Below are positions 8,566 through 16,456 of a DNA stretch of 64,000 nt, one piece after another. The stretch spans positions 310,001-374,000 of the forward strand of contig CBDEVO010000003.1 in the NCBI GenBank assembly GCA_965243615.1. Reading direction: 5' to 3'. This DNA is from JAJEEA01 sp965243615 (GTDB lineage Bacteria > Acidobacteriota > Vicinamibacteria > Vicinamibacterales > UBA8438). The position numbers and the translations under genes were made by a program. Within the stretch, counting starts at the first letter, position 1. Every line of letters begins with the position of its first letter. Under the pieces are notes generated by a model. It had not been told where the DNA came from. It saw only the letters and a list, made by a program, of their open reading frames with translations, and made no database searches.

Positions 8566-9334
8566 TGCGGTCGTGGCCGTCGACGGCCTGACGTTCAGCT
8601 ACGGGATGGGCGAGGTCCTGCACGGGATCTCGTTCGCGCTGCGACGGGGCGAGGTGGTCGGGCTGCTCGGACCGAACGGGGCCGGGAAGAGCACCACCAT
8701 CAAGGTCCTCACCGGCGTGCTCCCGCCGGGCGGGGGATCGGTCCGGGTCGTCGGGCACGCCCTGCCCGAGGAGGCGGTCGAGGCCAAGCGCCGCATCGGC
8801 TACGTGCCCGAGGCCGCGGCGCTCTTCGAGAGCCTGACGGGACAGGAGTTCCTCGAGCTGATGGGGCGCCTGCAGGACGTGCCCGAGGAGCGCCTGCAGT
8901 TCCGCATCGGCCGGTTCCTCGAGCAGTTCGGCCTGACCGACGACCGGCTCCGCCCCCTCGACGGCTACTCGAAGGGCATGCGGCAGAAGGTGCTGCTGAG
9001 CGCGGCCCTCCTCCACAATCCCGACGTGGTGCTGCTCGACGAGCCCCTGTCGGGCCTCGACGTCAACGCCGGGCTCATGGTCCGGGACCTCGTGGCGGCC
9101 CTCGCGGCCGAGGGGAAGGCCATCCTCTACAGCTCGCACGTGCTCGACGTGGTCGAGCGGGTGTGCGACCGCGCCCTCATCATCCACGAGGGCCGTCTCA
9201 TCGCCGACGGCTCGCTCGAAGCGCTCAAGGCGTCCACCGAGCGGGGCAGCCTGGAGGACGTGTTCCGGCAGCTCACGCACACCGAGGGAACGATGAGCGG
9301 CGTCTCCGGCATCATCGAGGGCCTCCGATCGTGA
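8558..9334 (+). CDS. ABC transporter ATP-binding protein
   Basis: 258-residue ATPase of the export type (CcmA/DrrA-like). Walker A is GPNGAGKST, the signature region is GYSKGMRQK, Walker B is VVLLDEP, and the H-loop lies in LYSSH. It should energise the membrane protein encoded next, with which it overlaps by four bases (GTGA). Start ATG 8558 gives the usual N-terminus (VAVDGLTFSYGMGEVL); the frame is open 36 codons upstream, but that part only shadows the CNNM gene. Confidence 0.92.
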   Translation: MDDAVVAVDGLTFSYGMGEVLHGISFALRRGEVVGLLGPNGAGKSTTIKVLTGVLPPGGGSVRVVGHALPEEAVEAKRRIGYVPEAAALFESLTGQEFLELMGRLQDVPEERLQFRIGRFLEQFGLTDDRLRPLDGYSKGMRQKVLLSAALLHNPDVVLLDEPLSGLDVNAGLMVRDLVAALAAEGKAILYSSHVLDVVERVCDRALIIHEGRLIADGSLEALKASTERGSLEDVFRQLTHTEGTMSGVSGIIEGLRS

Positions 9335-10971
9335 GCGGCCTGCTTGCGCTCGGTCGCCGGCTGCTCCACGGCCCGATGTTCACCGCATTGCTCGAACGCT
9401 ACGGCATCGACGTCCGCCGCTTCTGGGTCCTCGTCGACCTGTTCGAGACGCTCGGCGCCCGGCAGGAAGTCCCCGGGATCGGCGACAACTACTCCATGCG
9501 GGCCCTGATGAACATCTGGTTCGTCCTGTCGGCCGTGGCCAGCGTCCCGCTCTTGATAATGGTCACCGGCACCGGCGCGCCAACAGGCCTCTATCTCGCC
9601 TTCTTCGTGGGGCTCACCGTCTTCCTGCTTGCGGCGCTCCTGTTCCCCGAGATCGCCGAGAGCCTCGTGAACCCGATCGACGGGGTGATTCTCGCCCACC
9701 AGCCGGTGGACGGCGCCACCTGGTCGGGGGCCAAGGCGGCCCATTTGACGAAGATCGTCGCCTACGCGGCGACGGGGTTGAACGTGGTGCCGGCCCTCGT
9801 CGGCCTCGCCCTCCCGCACGAGGGCACGGCGCTTCGCCTCGCGTACCCCTTCATCCACTTCCTCGTCGCCCTCGTCGCCGGGCTGATCTTCGCCCTGCTC
9901 TGCTGCAGCCTGTTCGGGCAGGGACTTCCGATGCTGGCGATATACGGGTTCTACGTGAGAGACGCGCTGTGGGAGGTGGTTTCGGGCTGGATCGCCTGGT
10001 TCGAGATACCGGCGGGCCGGCTCGCCGCCGTCGCCGGGACGGTGCCGGGGGGACCGGCGACGGTCTTCGGCGCCGTGAGCCTGGTCCTGGCAACGGTCGC
10101 CGGCGTCGTCGGGCTGCGGGCGTTCTCGCGGGACCACCTGATCCGCGTCGCGGGCCTGATGAGCGCCGGCGGGGGCAGGCGGCGAAGGCGGTGGCGATGG
10201 TTGAATCCCGGTCCGCTGATGGCGGGACTGGCCGGCGGGCAGGCCGGGCGGGCCGGCTTCGAGTATCTCCGCGCGGCGATCGTCCGCGACTGGCAGTTCC
10301 GGCGCAACATGGCCCTGAACCTGGGGGCGCCGGCAGCAATCTTCCTGTTCGTGCTGGTCTTCGGCCGGGACGTGTCTCCGTTCGGCCCGGACTTCGCCAT
10401 CGCCCACCTTCTGCCCCACCTGTTCGGGATGACCGCGACCTACGTCTGCCTGTTCCTGGCGTACGGCAACGACCACAAGGGCATCTGGTGCTTCGCCATC
10501 GCCCCCGATTCTGCCTGGGGTCCGTTCGCGCGGGGAATCCATGCCACGCTTTGGCTCCTGCTGGTCGTGGCCCCGCACGCCGGTTGGCTGCTCCTGCTCG
10601 CGTGGTCGTGGGGCGCACGGGACGCGGTGCTGTTCATCGCGTTCAGCGCGGCCGTCGCCACCTTCTACCTGGGGGTGGGCCTGAGATTGATCGACGGCGT
10701 CCCGTTCGGGAAGCAGACGCCGCCGACGCGGAGCGCCAGGCTGATGATGGTCATGCTCGGCTACATGATCGCGATGGTTGTCGCGACTGCAATCCAGTAC
10801 GTGCTCTTCCGCTCGGTCGCTGCGGTCGTCGTCGTGACGCTGGTCGTGGGGCTGGGGGCGTACCTCGTGACCCGATGGACCCTGTCCGACTTCACGGTCC
10901 GCCTGGTGGCCAGTCTCCGTCCCGCCACGCCGGGGTCGCTGTTCGGGGCGGCGCAGGACGGCGCCGCGTAG
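9331..10971 (+). CDS. ABC transporter permease (large, unrecognised family)
   Basis: Membrane protein of 546 residues starting at GTG 9331, inside the stop of the ATPase gene. Many hydrophobic segments are visible, for example IWFVLSAVASVPLLIMV, LAFFVGLTVFLLAALLF, LVALVAGLIFALLCCSLF, VVVVTLVVGLGAYLV. A positively charged stretch in the middle (GGGRRRRRWRW) separates two membrane halves. It has no ATPase motif. Its position after the ATPase makes it the probable permease. The substrate is unknown; it resembles ABC-2-type exporters only in layout. Confidence 0.72.
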   Translation: MSGLLALGRRLLHGPMFTALLERYGIDVRRFWVLVDLFETLGARQEVPGIGDNYSMRALMNIWFVLSAVASVPLLIMVTGTGAPTGLYLAFFVGLTVFLLAALLFPEIAESLVNPIDGVILAHQPVDGATWSGAKAAHLTKIVAYAATGLNVVPALVGLALPHEGTALRLAYPFIHFLVALVAGLIFALLCCSLFGQGLPMLAIYGFYVRDALWEVVSGWIAWFEIPAGRLAAVAGTVPGGPATVFGAVSLVLATVAGVVGLRAFSRDHLIRVAGLMSAGGGRRRRRWRWLNPGPLMAGLAGGQAGRAGFEYLRAAIVRDWQFRRNMALNLGAPAAIFLFVLVFGRDVSPFGPDFAIAHLLPHLFGMTATYVCLFLAYGNDHKGIWCFAIAPDSAWGPFARGIHATLWLLLVVAPHAGWLLLLAWSWGARDAVLFIAFSAAVATFYLGVGLRLIDGVPFGKQTPPTRSARLMMVMLGYMIAMVVATAIQYVLFRSVAAVVVVTLVVGLGAYLVTRWTLSDFTVRLVASLRPATPGSLFGAAQDGAA

Positions 10972-11110
10972 GCCCGCGAGCCCGTGGTGTCGCCGCTGCT
11001 TGCGAGCGGCGCTGCGCCCGGCGGAGTCGGCCGGTTCTCCCAGGCCGGGTTGCCGGCGCGCGAGTGTCCTCGGCACGTGACACTTGCCCTGCGGAAAAGC
11101 GACACAACCG

Positions 11111-11142
11111 CCGGCGGGCGGCCCGAAGAGCCCGCCCGCCGG
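11111..11142. terminator. GC-rich hairpin after the ABC operon
   Basis: CCGGCGGGCGG (11111-11121) pairs perfectly with CCGCCCGCCGG (11132-11142) across the loop CCCGAAGAGC. There is no T-tract. It lies about 140 bases after the permease stop and 68 before the PEGA gene, so it may close the upstream transcript. Confidence 0.5.
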
Positions 11143-11210
11143 CGGGTCGAGGGCTTGGAATACACTTTGCACTGACAGTTGCCGTCCGGCTATCGAAGGA
11201 GGATGATGCG

Positions 11211-12263
11211 GTGACTGTGTCGAAGAGATCCACATCCTGGTCATGCTTGATCGGTTCCCTGGCCCTGGTGGCTTCGCCGGCCCTGGCCGACGCGCAGCAG
11301 GCGGCAGGCGCCCAGCCGCGAGCAGCAGCGGCACCGCCGGCCGCGGGGGCGCCCCGGGCGGGAGGCGCGCAGCGGAGGGCGCCAGCCGCACCGCAGGCGA
11401 CAGCCGCACCGCGGCAGGCACCCGAGGCGCCACGGGCGGGAGGCGCGCAGCCGGCGGCGGGCGCCCGCGGACGGGCCGTACGTCGCACGTCGCGCCCCGT
11501 GCTGCACACCCGCGCCTGGTACGGTCCCGGATACGGCTACTACAGCCCCTTCTACCATCCGGGGTACTTCTACGGTCCGGGCTGGGGCCTGCACCCGTAC
11601 GGCCCGTGGGGGGCCTATCAGTACTGGGGCGGCTACTACCGCGAGCGCGGCTCCGTCCGCCTGCAGGTCAAGCCGGAGGAGACCGAGGTCTACGTCGACG
11701 GCTACTACGCCGGCGTCGTCGACAGCTACGACGGGTTCTTCCAGCGGCTGAGCCTGCCCCCCGGCCGGCACGACATCGAGTTGCGCCTCGAGGGCTACCG
11801 CAGCATCCAGGAGCAGGTCTATCTGGGGGTCGGGCAGACCTATCGCATCGAGCACGTCATGGAGCCTCTCGGACCGGGCGAGACGACGCCGCCCCCACCG
11901 GAGCCTCGAGCCGAGGCGGAGATCGAGCCCGGCCTGGAGCCTGACGCGTTCTTCCCGCCCGGCCGCGACCCCGCGGCGCCGCCGCTCGCCCCCGCCGCCG
12001 GGTTCGGGCGCCTCGTGGTGCGGGTGCAGCCGGCCGACGCGTCGATCTTCGTCGACGGCGAGGAGTGGTACAGCCCCGACGGCTCGCGCCTCGAGCTCGA
12101 GGTCGGCGTCGGGCGCCACCGCATCGAGGTCCGGCGCGAGGGCTACGAGTCGTACGTCACCGACATCACCGTGCGCAGCGGCGAGTCGAGGGCGGTGAAC
12201 ATCAGCCTGCCGAGGAACCGGCCGGAGGCGCCGGAGGAACCGGCGCCGGGTCCCGGCGCATGA
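11211..12263 (+). CDS. Secreted PEGA-domain protein
   Basis: Exported protein of 350 residues. A signal peptide (SWSCLIGSLALVASPALADA) is followed by a low-complexity Ala/Pro/Gly region (about 30-90) and a Tyr/Gly/Pro-rich segment (GPGYGYYSPFYHPGYFYGPG). Two PEGA domains follow: one from GSVRLQVKPEETEVYVDGYY, the other from GRLVVRVQPADASIFVDGEE. PEGA domains are beta-sandwich modules found on cell-surface proteins. The start is GTG 11211, with GAAGGAGG at 11195-11202 eight bases upstream; nearby ATGs are out of frame. A role at the cell envelope is inferred. Confidence 0.82.
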   Translation: MTVSKRSTSWSCLIGSLALVASPALADAQQAAGAQPRAAAAPPAAGAPRAGGAQRRAPAAPQATAAPRQAPEAPRAGGAQPAAGARGRAVRRTSRPVLHTRAWYGPGYGYYSPFYHPGYFYGPGWGLHPYGPWGAYQYWGGYYRERGSVRLQVKPEETEVYVDGYYAGVVDSYDGFFQRLSLPPGRHDIELRLEGYRSIQEQVYLGVGQTYRIEHVMEPLGPGETTPPPPEPRAEAEIEPGLEPDAFFPPGRDPAAPPLAPAAGFGRLVVRVQPADASIFVDGEEWYSPDGSRLELEVGVGRHRIEVRREGYESYVTDITVRSGESRAVNISLPRNRPEAPEEPAPGPGA

Positions 12264-12298
12264 GCGGGAGGTCGCATGGGTGAAAGGGGGGCGGACGC

Positions 12299-12739
12299 GT
12301 GGCTACCGTCAAGGCATCGCTGAAGCACGGCACCGCGGTCGACATCCGCGCCCGCCGCTTTCTCTGGCGTAGCGACGAACCGAAGCCGGCGGGAGGGGCC
12401 GACTCCGGCCCCACCCCCTACGAGTTCCTCCTCGGCAGCCTCGCCGCCTGCACCGCGATGACCCTGCGGCTCTATGCCGACCGCCGGCAGATCCCCCTGG
12501 CCGGGGTCGAGGTGACCCTGGAGTTCGACCGGGTGCACGCGGACGACTGCGTCGACTGCGAGGAGCGCGGCGACGGCCTCATCGAGCGGGTGCGCATCGA
12601 GGTCACCATCCACGGCGAGCTCACCGCCGCCCAGCGCGCGCGACTCGCCCAGGTGGCGCAACGGTGCCCCGTGCACAAGACCCTGGCGCAGGGCGTGCAC
12701 TTCGACGACGGGGTGACGTTCGTCGACCCTGCGGAGTGA
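12299..12739 (+). CDS. OsmC/Ohr-family peroxiredoxin-like protein
   Basis: 146-residue cytoplasmic protein of the OsmC family, which reduces organic hydroperoxides through two cysteines. The two conserved Cys are in LGSLAACTAMTL and RCPVHKTL. An extra pair, DDCVDCEERG, sits in the variable insert and could bind metal or form a second disulfide. Length and the PTPYEFLLGSLAACT block match the YhfA-like branch. The start is GTG 12299. It converges on the ferredoxin reductase gene, with a strong hairpin between them. Confidence 0.87.
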   Translation: MATVKASLKHGTAVDIRARRFLWRSDEPKPAGGADSGPTPYEFLLGSLAACTAMTLRLYADRRQIPLAGVEVTLEFDRVHADDCVDCEERGDGLIERVRIEVTIHGELTAAQRARLAQVAQRCPVHKTLAQGVHFDDGVTFVDPAE

Positions 12740-12813
12740 TCGGCCACAAGACCCTCGACGAAGCCGCGTCCGGCACCCGCGCAGGGCTGGCGGCGTCGGA
12801 GCACGATTGGATG

Positions 12814-12848
12814 GACAGGCGGCATCGCGAAGCCGCGTGCCGCCTGTC
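12814..12848. terminator. Bidirectional hairpin terminator between convergent genes
   Basis: GACAGGCGGCA (12814-12824) pairs with TGCCGCCTGTC (12838-12848). An inner CGCG/CGCG extends the stem after a bulged T, closing on loop AAGC. It lies in the 216-bp gap between the convergent OsmC and ferredoxin reductase genes, where a terminator for both is expected. Confidence 0.6.
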
Positions 12849-12955
12849 GCCCGGCAAGCGCCTGCGTGCCCGGCCCTGCAACGACACGCGTCTGCATGGC
12901 GTTCACGCTGCAGCTGGGTCGCTCCGCGCAAAGGCGGCCGGGCAACACCGACGGC

Positions 12956-13939
12956 TCACCACGTGTCCCGCTCGAACCGCACCTGCCGGCGCCCTGCCGT
13001 CGACTCGATGTCGGCGAGCGAAGCGGGATTGCCGCAGGCGAGCAGCACCGTCTCGTCGGGAGCGACGCGGGCGGCGAGCTCGGCCACGTTCACGTGGGCG
13101 GGAAGCTGGGGGAAGACCAGCCGCTCCAGGGCCGCGTCGGCCGCCACGCGGGTGACCTCGCTCCTCGCCTGCGCCTGCTTCTCTTCCTCCGCCGCGGGCA
13201 GGCCGTAGACGTAGCGGACGACGTTGCTGGCCCGCCCCAGCCCAATGCGGGCGTCCATGCCCGCGGCGCCGGGGCGCCGGCTGACCGTCGGCAGGTAGAG
13301 GAAGTCGAAACGGCCTGCCGCCTCGATCTCGAAGAGCTCGTCGCGGCAGGCCAGATCGGCCTCGGTTCGGGCGGTGTGGATGAGCGTGTAGCGTCGGCCG
13401 TCGCCGCCGTCGTCCCGCGCCCGAAGCTCCCGGACCATCGAGACGAACGGCGCCACCCCGGTCCCGGTTCCGACCATCAGGACGCTCGCGGCGTCGCCCG
13501 CCCGCCCCGACAGCGTGAAGCCGCCGCCGATGCGGTCCTGGTAGCCGACCTCGCAGGCGCCGGCGTCCTCCTCCGCCCCGAACAGCAACTCGCTGAGGCG
13601 GCCCGAGAGCCCGTGGACGCCGTGCTCGAGGGTCACGATGAACTCGAGCCAGCCGTGCTCGACGGTGTCGCTGGGCGCGGAGGCGATGGAGTAGTAGTGG
13701 GTGAGGGGACCGACGGTCTGCCGCCCCCAGGGGTCGTACTCGGGCTCGCGGATCGGCTTGCCGTCGGGCCCGACGCCCATCTTCCGGGTCAGCTTGCAGT
13801 CGTCCCGGCTCAACGCGATGGCCTGCCCCGCCTCGTAGGCGGGGAACGGGTGGCCGCTCTCGGGGGCAAGCCGGAACCGGATCAGGGTGTCCGAGACGAT
13901 CGCCTTGTGCACGACCGTGCCGGTTCTCAGCCCGGCCAT
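12956..13939 (-). CDS. Ferredoxin/flavodoxin--NADP+ reductase
   Basis: FAD- and NAD(P)-binding oxidoreductase of 327 residues that moves electrons between NADPH and ferredoxin or flavodoxin. The FAD-binding motif is HYYSIASAP, the NADP-binding loop is VGTGTGVAPFVSM, and the C-terminal domain has LLACGNPASL. It is somewhat longer than E. coli Fpr (248), with inserts after the first motif and near DARIGLGRAS. Start ATG 13939 is preceded by GGAG. It lies 29 bases downstream of the ankyrin gene on the same strand. Confidence 0.83.
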   Translation of the reverse strand: MAGLRTGTVVHKAIVSDTLIRFRLAPESGHPFPAYEAGQAIALSRDDCKLTRKMGVGPDGKPIREPEYDPWGRQTVGPLTHYYSIASAPSDTVEHGWLEFIVTLEHGVHGLSGRLSELLFGAEEDAGACEVGYQDRIGGGFTLSGRAGDAASVLMVGTGTGVAPFVSMVRELRARDDGGDGRRYTLIHTARTEADLACRDELFEIEAAGRFDFLYLPTVSRRPGAAGMDARIGLGRASNVVRYVYGLPAAEEEKQAQARSEVTRVAADAALERLVFPQLPAHVNVAELAARVAPDETVLLACGNPASLADIESTAGRRQVRFERDTW

Positions 13940-13968
13940 CCGTTCTCCATCTGAAGGCGTGAAGGGGC

Positions 13969-15540
13969 TCAGTTGCCGGCGAGCGATTGCAGCAGCTCGA
14001 CGGTGCTCTGCTTCGGGGTGGCCCACGCGATGCCGAGGCGCCGGGAGCCGCGCGTCGCGATGTCGAGCGGGGTCTGCCCGTCGGCGTTCACGAGGCCGAC
14101 GTCGGCCCCGTTCGCCACCAGCAGCTCGATGACCGAGTCGTAGCCGCGGGCGGCGGCCGCGTGCAGGGCGGTGTCGCCGCGGGCGTTGGCGGTGTCGACG
14201 GGGACCCCGAGGGTCAGGGCGAGCCGGGCCGCCTCGAGGACCACCGCCTCGCGCTCGACGGCGTCTGGCTCGCGCCGCGTGCTCCGCACCGGCGCGCTCT
14301 CGGCGATGCGGCCCAGCCGGTCGACGGCCACCAGGGGGTTGCGCCCGCCCAAGCCGACCGCCGCCATCAGGGCGGTGGTGGCGCCCTCGCGCACCTGCAC
14401 GCGCTCGTCCCGCACCGAGAGCGAGCCGGGCCAGTACGTCGGGCGGTGGACGACCCGGGGATTGGCGCCGCGCTCGGCCAGCATGTGCATGATGCCGGGC
14501 GCCCCGAAGCGCGCGGCGAGCCAGAACGGCGTCGCCCCCACGTAGGACGGGTGCACGTAGAAGTCGACGGCGTCGCGCCGCACCGGCGTCGACGTCATGA
14601 CCGCTTCGTCCGGGTCCGCGCCGTGGTCGAGCAGCGCCCGCACCAGCGCCGCGTCCTGGTGCAGAATCGCCGCGTGGAGGGCCGTGTAGCCGGCCTCGGC
14701 CGCGTTGGGGTCCGCGCCCTGCTCGAGCAGATAGGCGGCGACGTCGCCGTGCCCGCTGTGGGCGGCGACGACGGTCGCGCTGGTGCCGTAGGGCGAGGCG
14801 TCGTCCACGTCGGCGCCCGCCTCGACGAGCAGCCTCGTCGACGCGAGGTCGCCGACCCGCGCCGCGAAGAGCAGCGGCGTGTAGCCGCCCTGGGGCACCT
14901 CCGTGACGTACTCGGGGTTCCACGGCTCCGGCGTGGTCTTCACGACCTCGGTCCAGACGTCCGACCGGGCGTCGACGGACGCGCCATGGTCGAGCAGCAC
15001 CTCCACCACGCCGGGATGCCGCTGCGCAACCGCCCACATCAGCGCGGTCTGGCTGCGCGCCCCCGCCGCGTCCGCGTCCGCGCCGGCCGCGAGCATCAGC
15101 CCGGCCACCTCGACCGCCCCCACCCGGGCGGCGGTCATCAGCGGCGTCTCGCCCGACAGCAGCGACACGTTCGGGTCGGCCCCGGCCGCGAGCAGCCGCC
15201 GCACCATCGGCGCCCGCCCGTTTTCGGCCGCCGCCCACAGCGGCGTCACCCCGAGGTCGTTGGCCGCGTTCACGTCCGCCCCGGCGTCGAGCAGCAGGCC
15301 CGCGACGTCGACCTCGTCCCAGTAGGCGGCCCAGTGCAGCGCCGTCGCCCGGTCGCCCTGGCGCGCCGTCACGTCGGCGCCCTGCTCGACCAGCTCGCGC
15401 ACCGCGCCCCACTCGGCACGTTGCGCCGCGTCCGCGAGCGGCGGCCCGGCCGCGAGTACCGGGGCGGCGCCCGCAACGAGTCCGGCAGCCGCGAGCAGCG
15501 CCCCGGCCACGCCTCCACGAACCGCTGTGCAACCTCTCAT
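13969..15540 (-). CDS. Exported ankyrin-repeat protein
   Basis: 523-residue protein with a signal peptide (VAGALLAAAGLVAGAAPVLA) and about ten ankyrin repeats in two blocks (for example TALHWAAYWDEVDVAGLLLD, TPLMTAARVGAVEVAGLMLA, TALHAAILHQDAALVRALLD, TALHAAAARGYDSVIELLV). Between them lies a less regular insert (VHPSYVGATPFWLAARFGAP). Ankyrin stacks bind protein partners; no catalytic domain is present. Start candidates are ATG 15546 and 15540; the GCGAGG six bases before 15540 favours the latter. It is probably periplasmic, as with many acidobacterial members (inference). Confidence 0.85.
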   Translation of the reverse strand: MRGCTAVRGGVAGALLAAAGLVAGAAPVLAAGPPLADAAQRAEWGAVRELVEQGADVTARQGDRATALHWAAYWDEVDVAGLLLDAGADVNAANDLGVTPLWAAAENGRAPMVRRLLAAGADPNVSLLSGETPLMTAARVGAVEVAGLMLAAGADADAAGARSQTALMWAVAQRHPGVVEVLLDHGASVDARSDVWTEVVKTTPEPWNPEYVTEVPQGGYTPLLFAARVGDLASTRLLVEAGADVDDASPYGTSATVVAAHSGHGDVAAYLLEQGADPNAAEAGYTALHAAILHQDAALVRALLDHGADPDEAVMTSTPVRRDAVDFYVHPSYVGATPFWLAARFGAPGIMHMLAERGANPRVVHRPTYWPGSLSVRDERVQVREGATTALMAAVGLGGRNPLVAVDRLGRIAESAPVRSTRREPDAVEREAVVLEAARLALTLGVPVDTANARGDTALHAAAARGYDSVIELLVANGADVGLVNADGQTPLDIATRGSRRLGIAWATPKQSTVELLQSLAGN

Positions 15541-15657
15541 CAGCATCCTCGCCCTGCCGCAACCGCGTTCCGCGACCATGTTAGCCGCCCCCGATCGGCC
15601 AATCAAGCGCCGTCCTCCCGCGCCGTTCGCGCGGATGTCGAAGCGTCCGCAACCGAT

Positions 15658-15686
15658 TTGACGCCGCCCTCGGCGCGTGCTAGCGT
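15658..15686 (+). promoter_or_regulatory. Possible promoter of the fused antitoxin gene
   Basis: TTGACG (15658-15663) and TAGCGT (15681-15686) are separated by 17 bases and lie 57 bases before the GTG start of the antitoxin gene. The -35 is good and the -10 weak. Antitoxin genes usually autoregulate; no clear operator palindrome is visible. Confidence 0.35.
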
Positions 15687-15743
15687 TCCTACGAGCTGTA
15701 GACTACGCCAGTCACGCTCGAACATCGGGCCAAGGAGCCGGCC

Positions 15744-16256
15744 GTGCAGGCGACCAACGTACGGGCGCTGAAGAAGAACCCCTCCCAGGCGTTGCGCATG
15801 GCCAGGGAGACGGGGCCCGTCCTGATCCTCAAGGGCGACGAACCCGATGCGCTTCTGGTGCATCTGGACGGATCGCTGACTGCCACGGAGGCCGGAATAC
15901 GCCCCGCGCTGGCTGCGAGCCTCTACCGTGAAGGCTGCCTTTCGCTGGGCCGGGCCGCGACGGTCGCCGGCCTCTCCGTGAGCGATTTCGTCAGCCACCT
16001 CGGCAGCCTCGGCATCGACATCGTCCGCGAGGACGAGGCCACGCCCCACGAAGCGGGAGACGTCTCGGGGCCGGCGCGAGTCGCAGCACTGATGCGCGCC
16101 CAGGGTCTCCGGCCCGTCCAACTCTGGGTCCCCGACACTCGAACGGCGGACTTCCGTGCCGAAGCCCACCGGCAGGCGACCGCGGTGGCGCTCAGCCCTC
16201 AGGAGCCCGAGGACCAGGCGTTCATCGATGCGGTGTCCGATCGCACGGCAACATGA
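15744..16256 (+). CDS. Fused UPF0175-type / MazE (DUF3018) antitoxin
   Basis: 170-residue protein made of two antitoxin-like parts. Residues 1-110 match the UPF0175 kind (start NVRALKKNPSQALRMARE, helix-turn-helix-like SLGRAATVAGLSVSDFVSHL). Residues about 112-165 match the DUF3018 MazE-like family (ALMRAQGLRPVQLWVPDTR). Each is normally a separate gene. The join is in frame near EDVSGP. The start is GTG 15744. It overlaps the MazF gene by four bases (ATGA), as expected for a toxin-antitoxin pair. Function as antitoxin is known for the families; the effect of the fusion is unknown. Confidence 0.75.
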   Translation: MQATNVRALKKNPSQALRMARETGPVLILKGDEPDALLVHLDGSLTATEAGIRPALAASLYREGCLSLGRAATVAGLSVSDFVSHLGSLGIDIVREDEATPHEAGDVSGPARVAALMRAQGLRPVQLWVPDTRTADFRAEAHRQATAVALSPQEPEDQAFIDAVSDRTAT

Positions 16257-16456
16257 AGCGCGGCGAGATCTGGACCGTATCGGGCGCCGGCTACGCGGGT
16301 AAGCCGCGGCCGGCGGTCATCGTCCAGAACGATCTGTTCGAGGCCACCACCTCTGTAGGGATCTGCGTGTTCACGTCCGACGACACGGAGTCACGTTGGT
16401 TGCGGCTTCCGGTCTCCCTCATCAGGAGGTCGGCGTTCGACGTGTCCGGCGAGTAG
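16253..16456 (+). pseudogene. mazF: Truncated MazF/PemK endoribonuclease toxin
   Basis: The N-terminal half of an mRNA-cutting toxin. MKRGEIWTVSG, KPRPAVIVQND and the CVFTSDDTE strand are intact through about residue 54, then homology stops. The frame runs on for 13 unrelated codons that are antisense to the end of the DUF1552 gene. MazF is normally about 110 residues; the missing half carries a second substrate-binding strand and most of the dimer interface, so activity is unlikely. The break lies between about 16414 and 16425. Confidence 0.75.

Noticed and set aside
12956..15562. One long minus-strand frame covering both ferredoxin reductase and ankyrin genes
   Set aside because: Only its last 327 codons encode the reductase; the rest is out of frame with the ankyrin gene and is shadow sequence.
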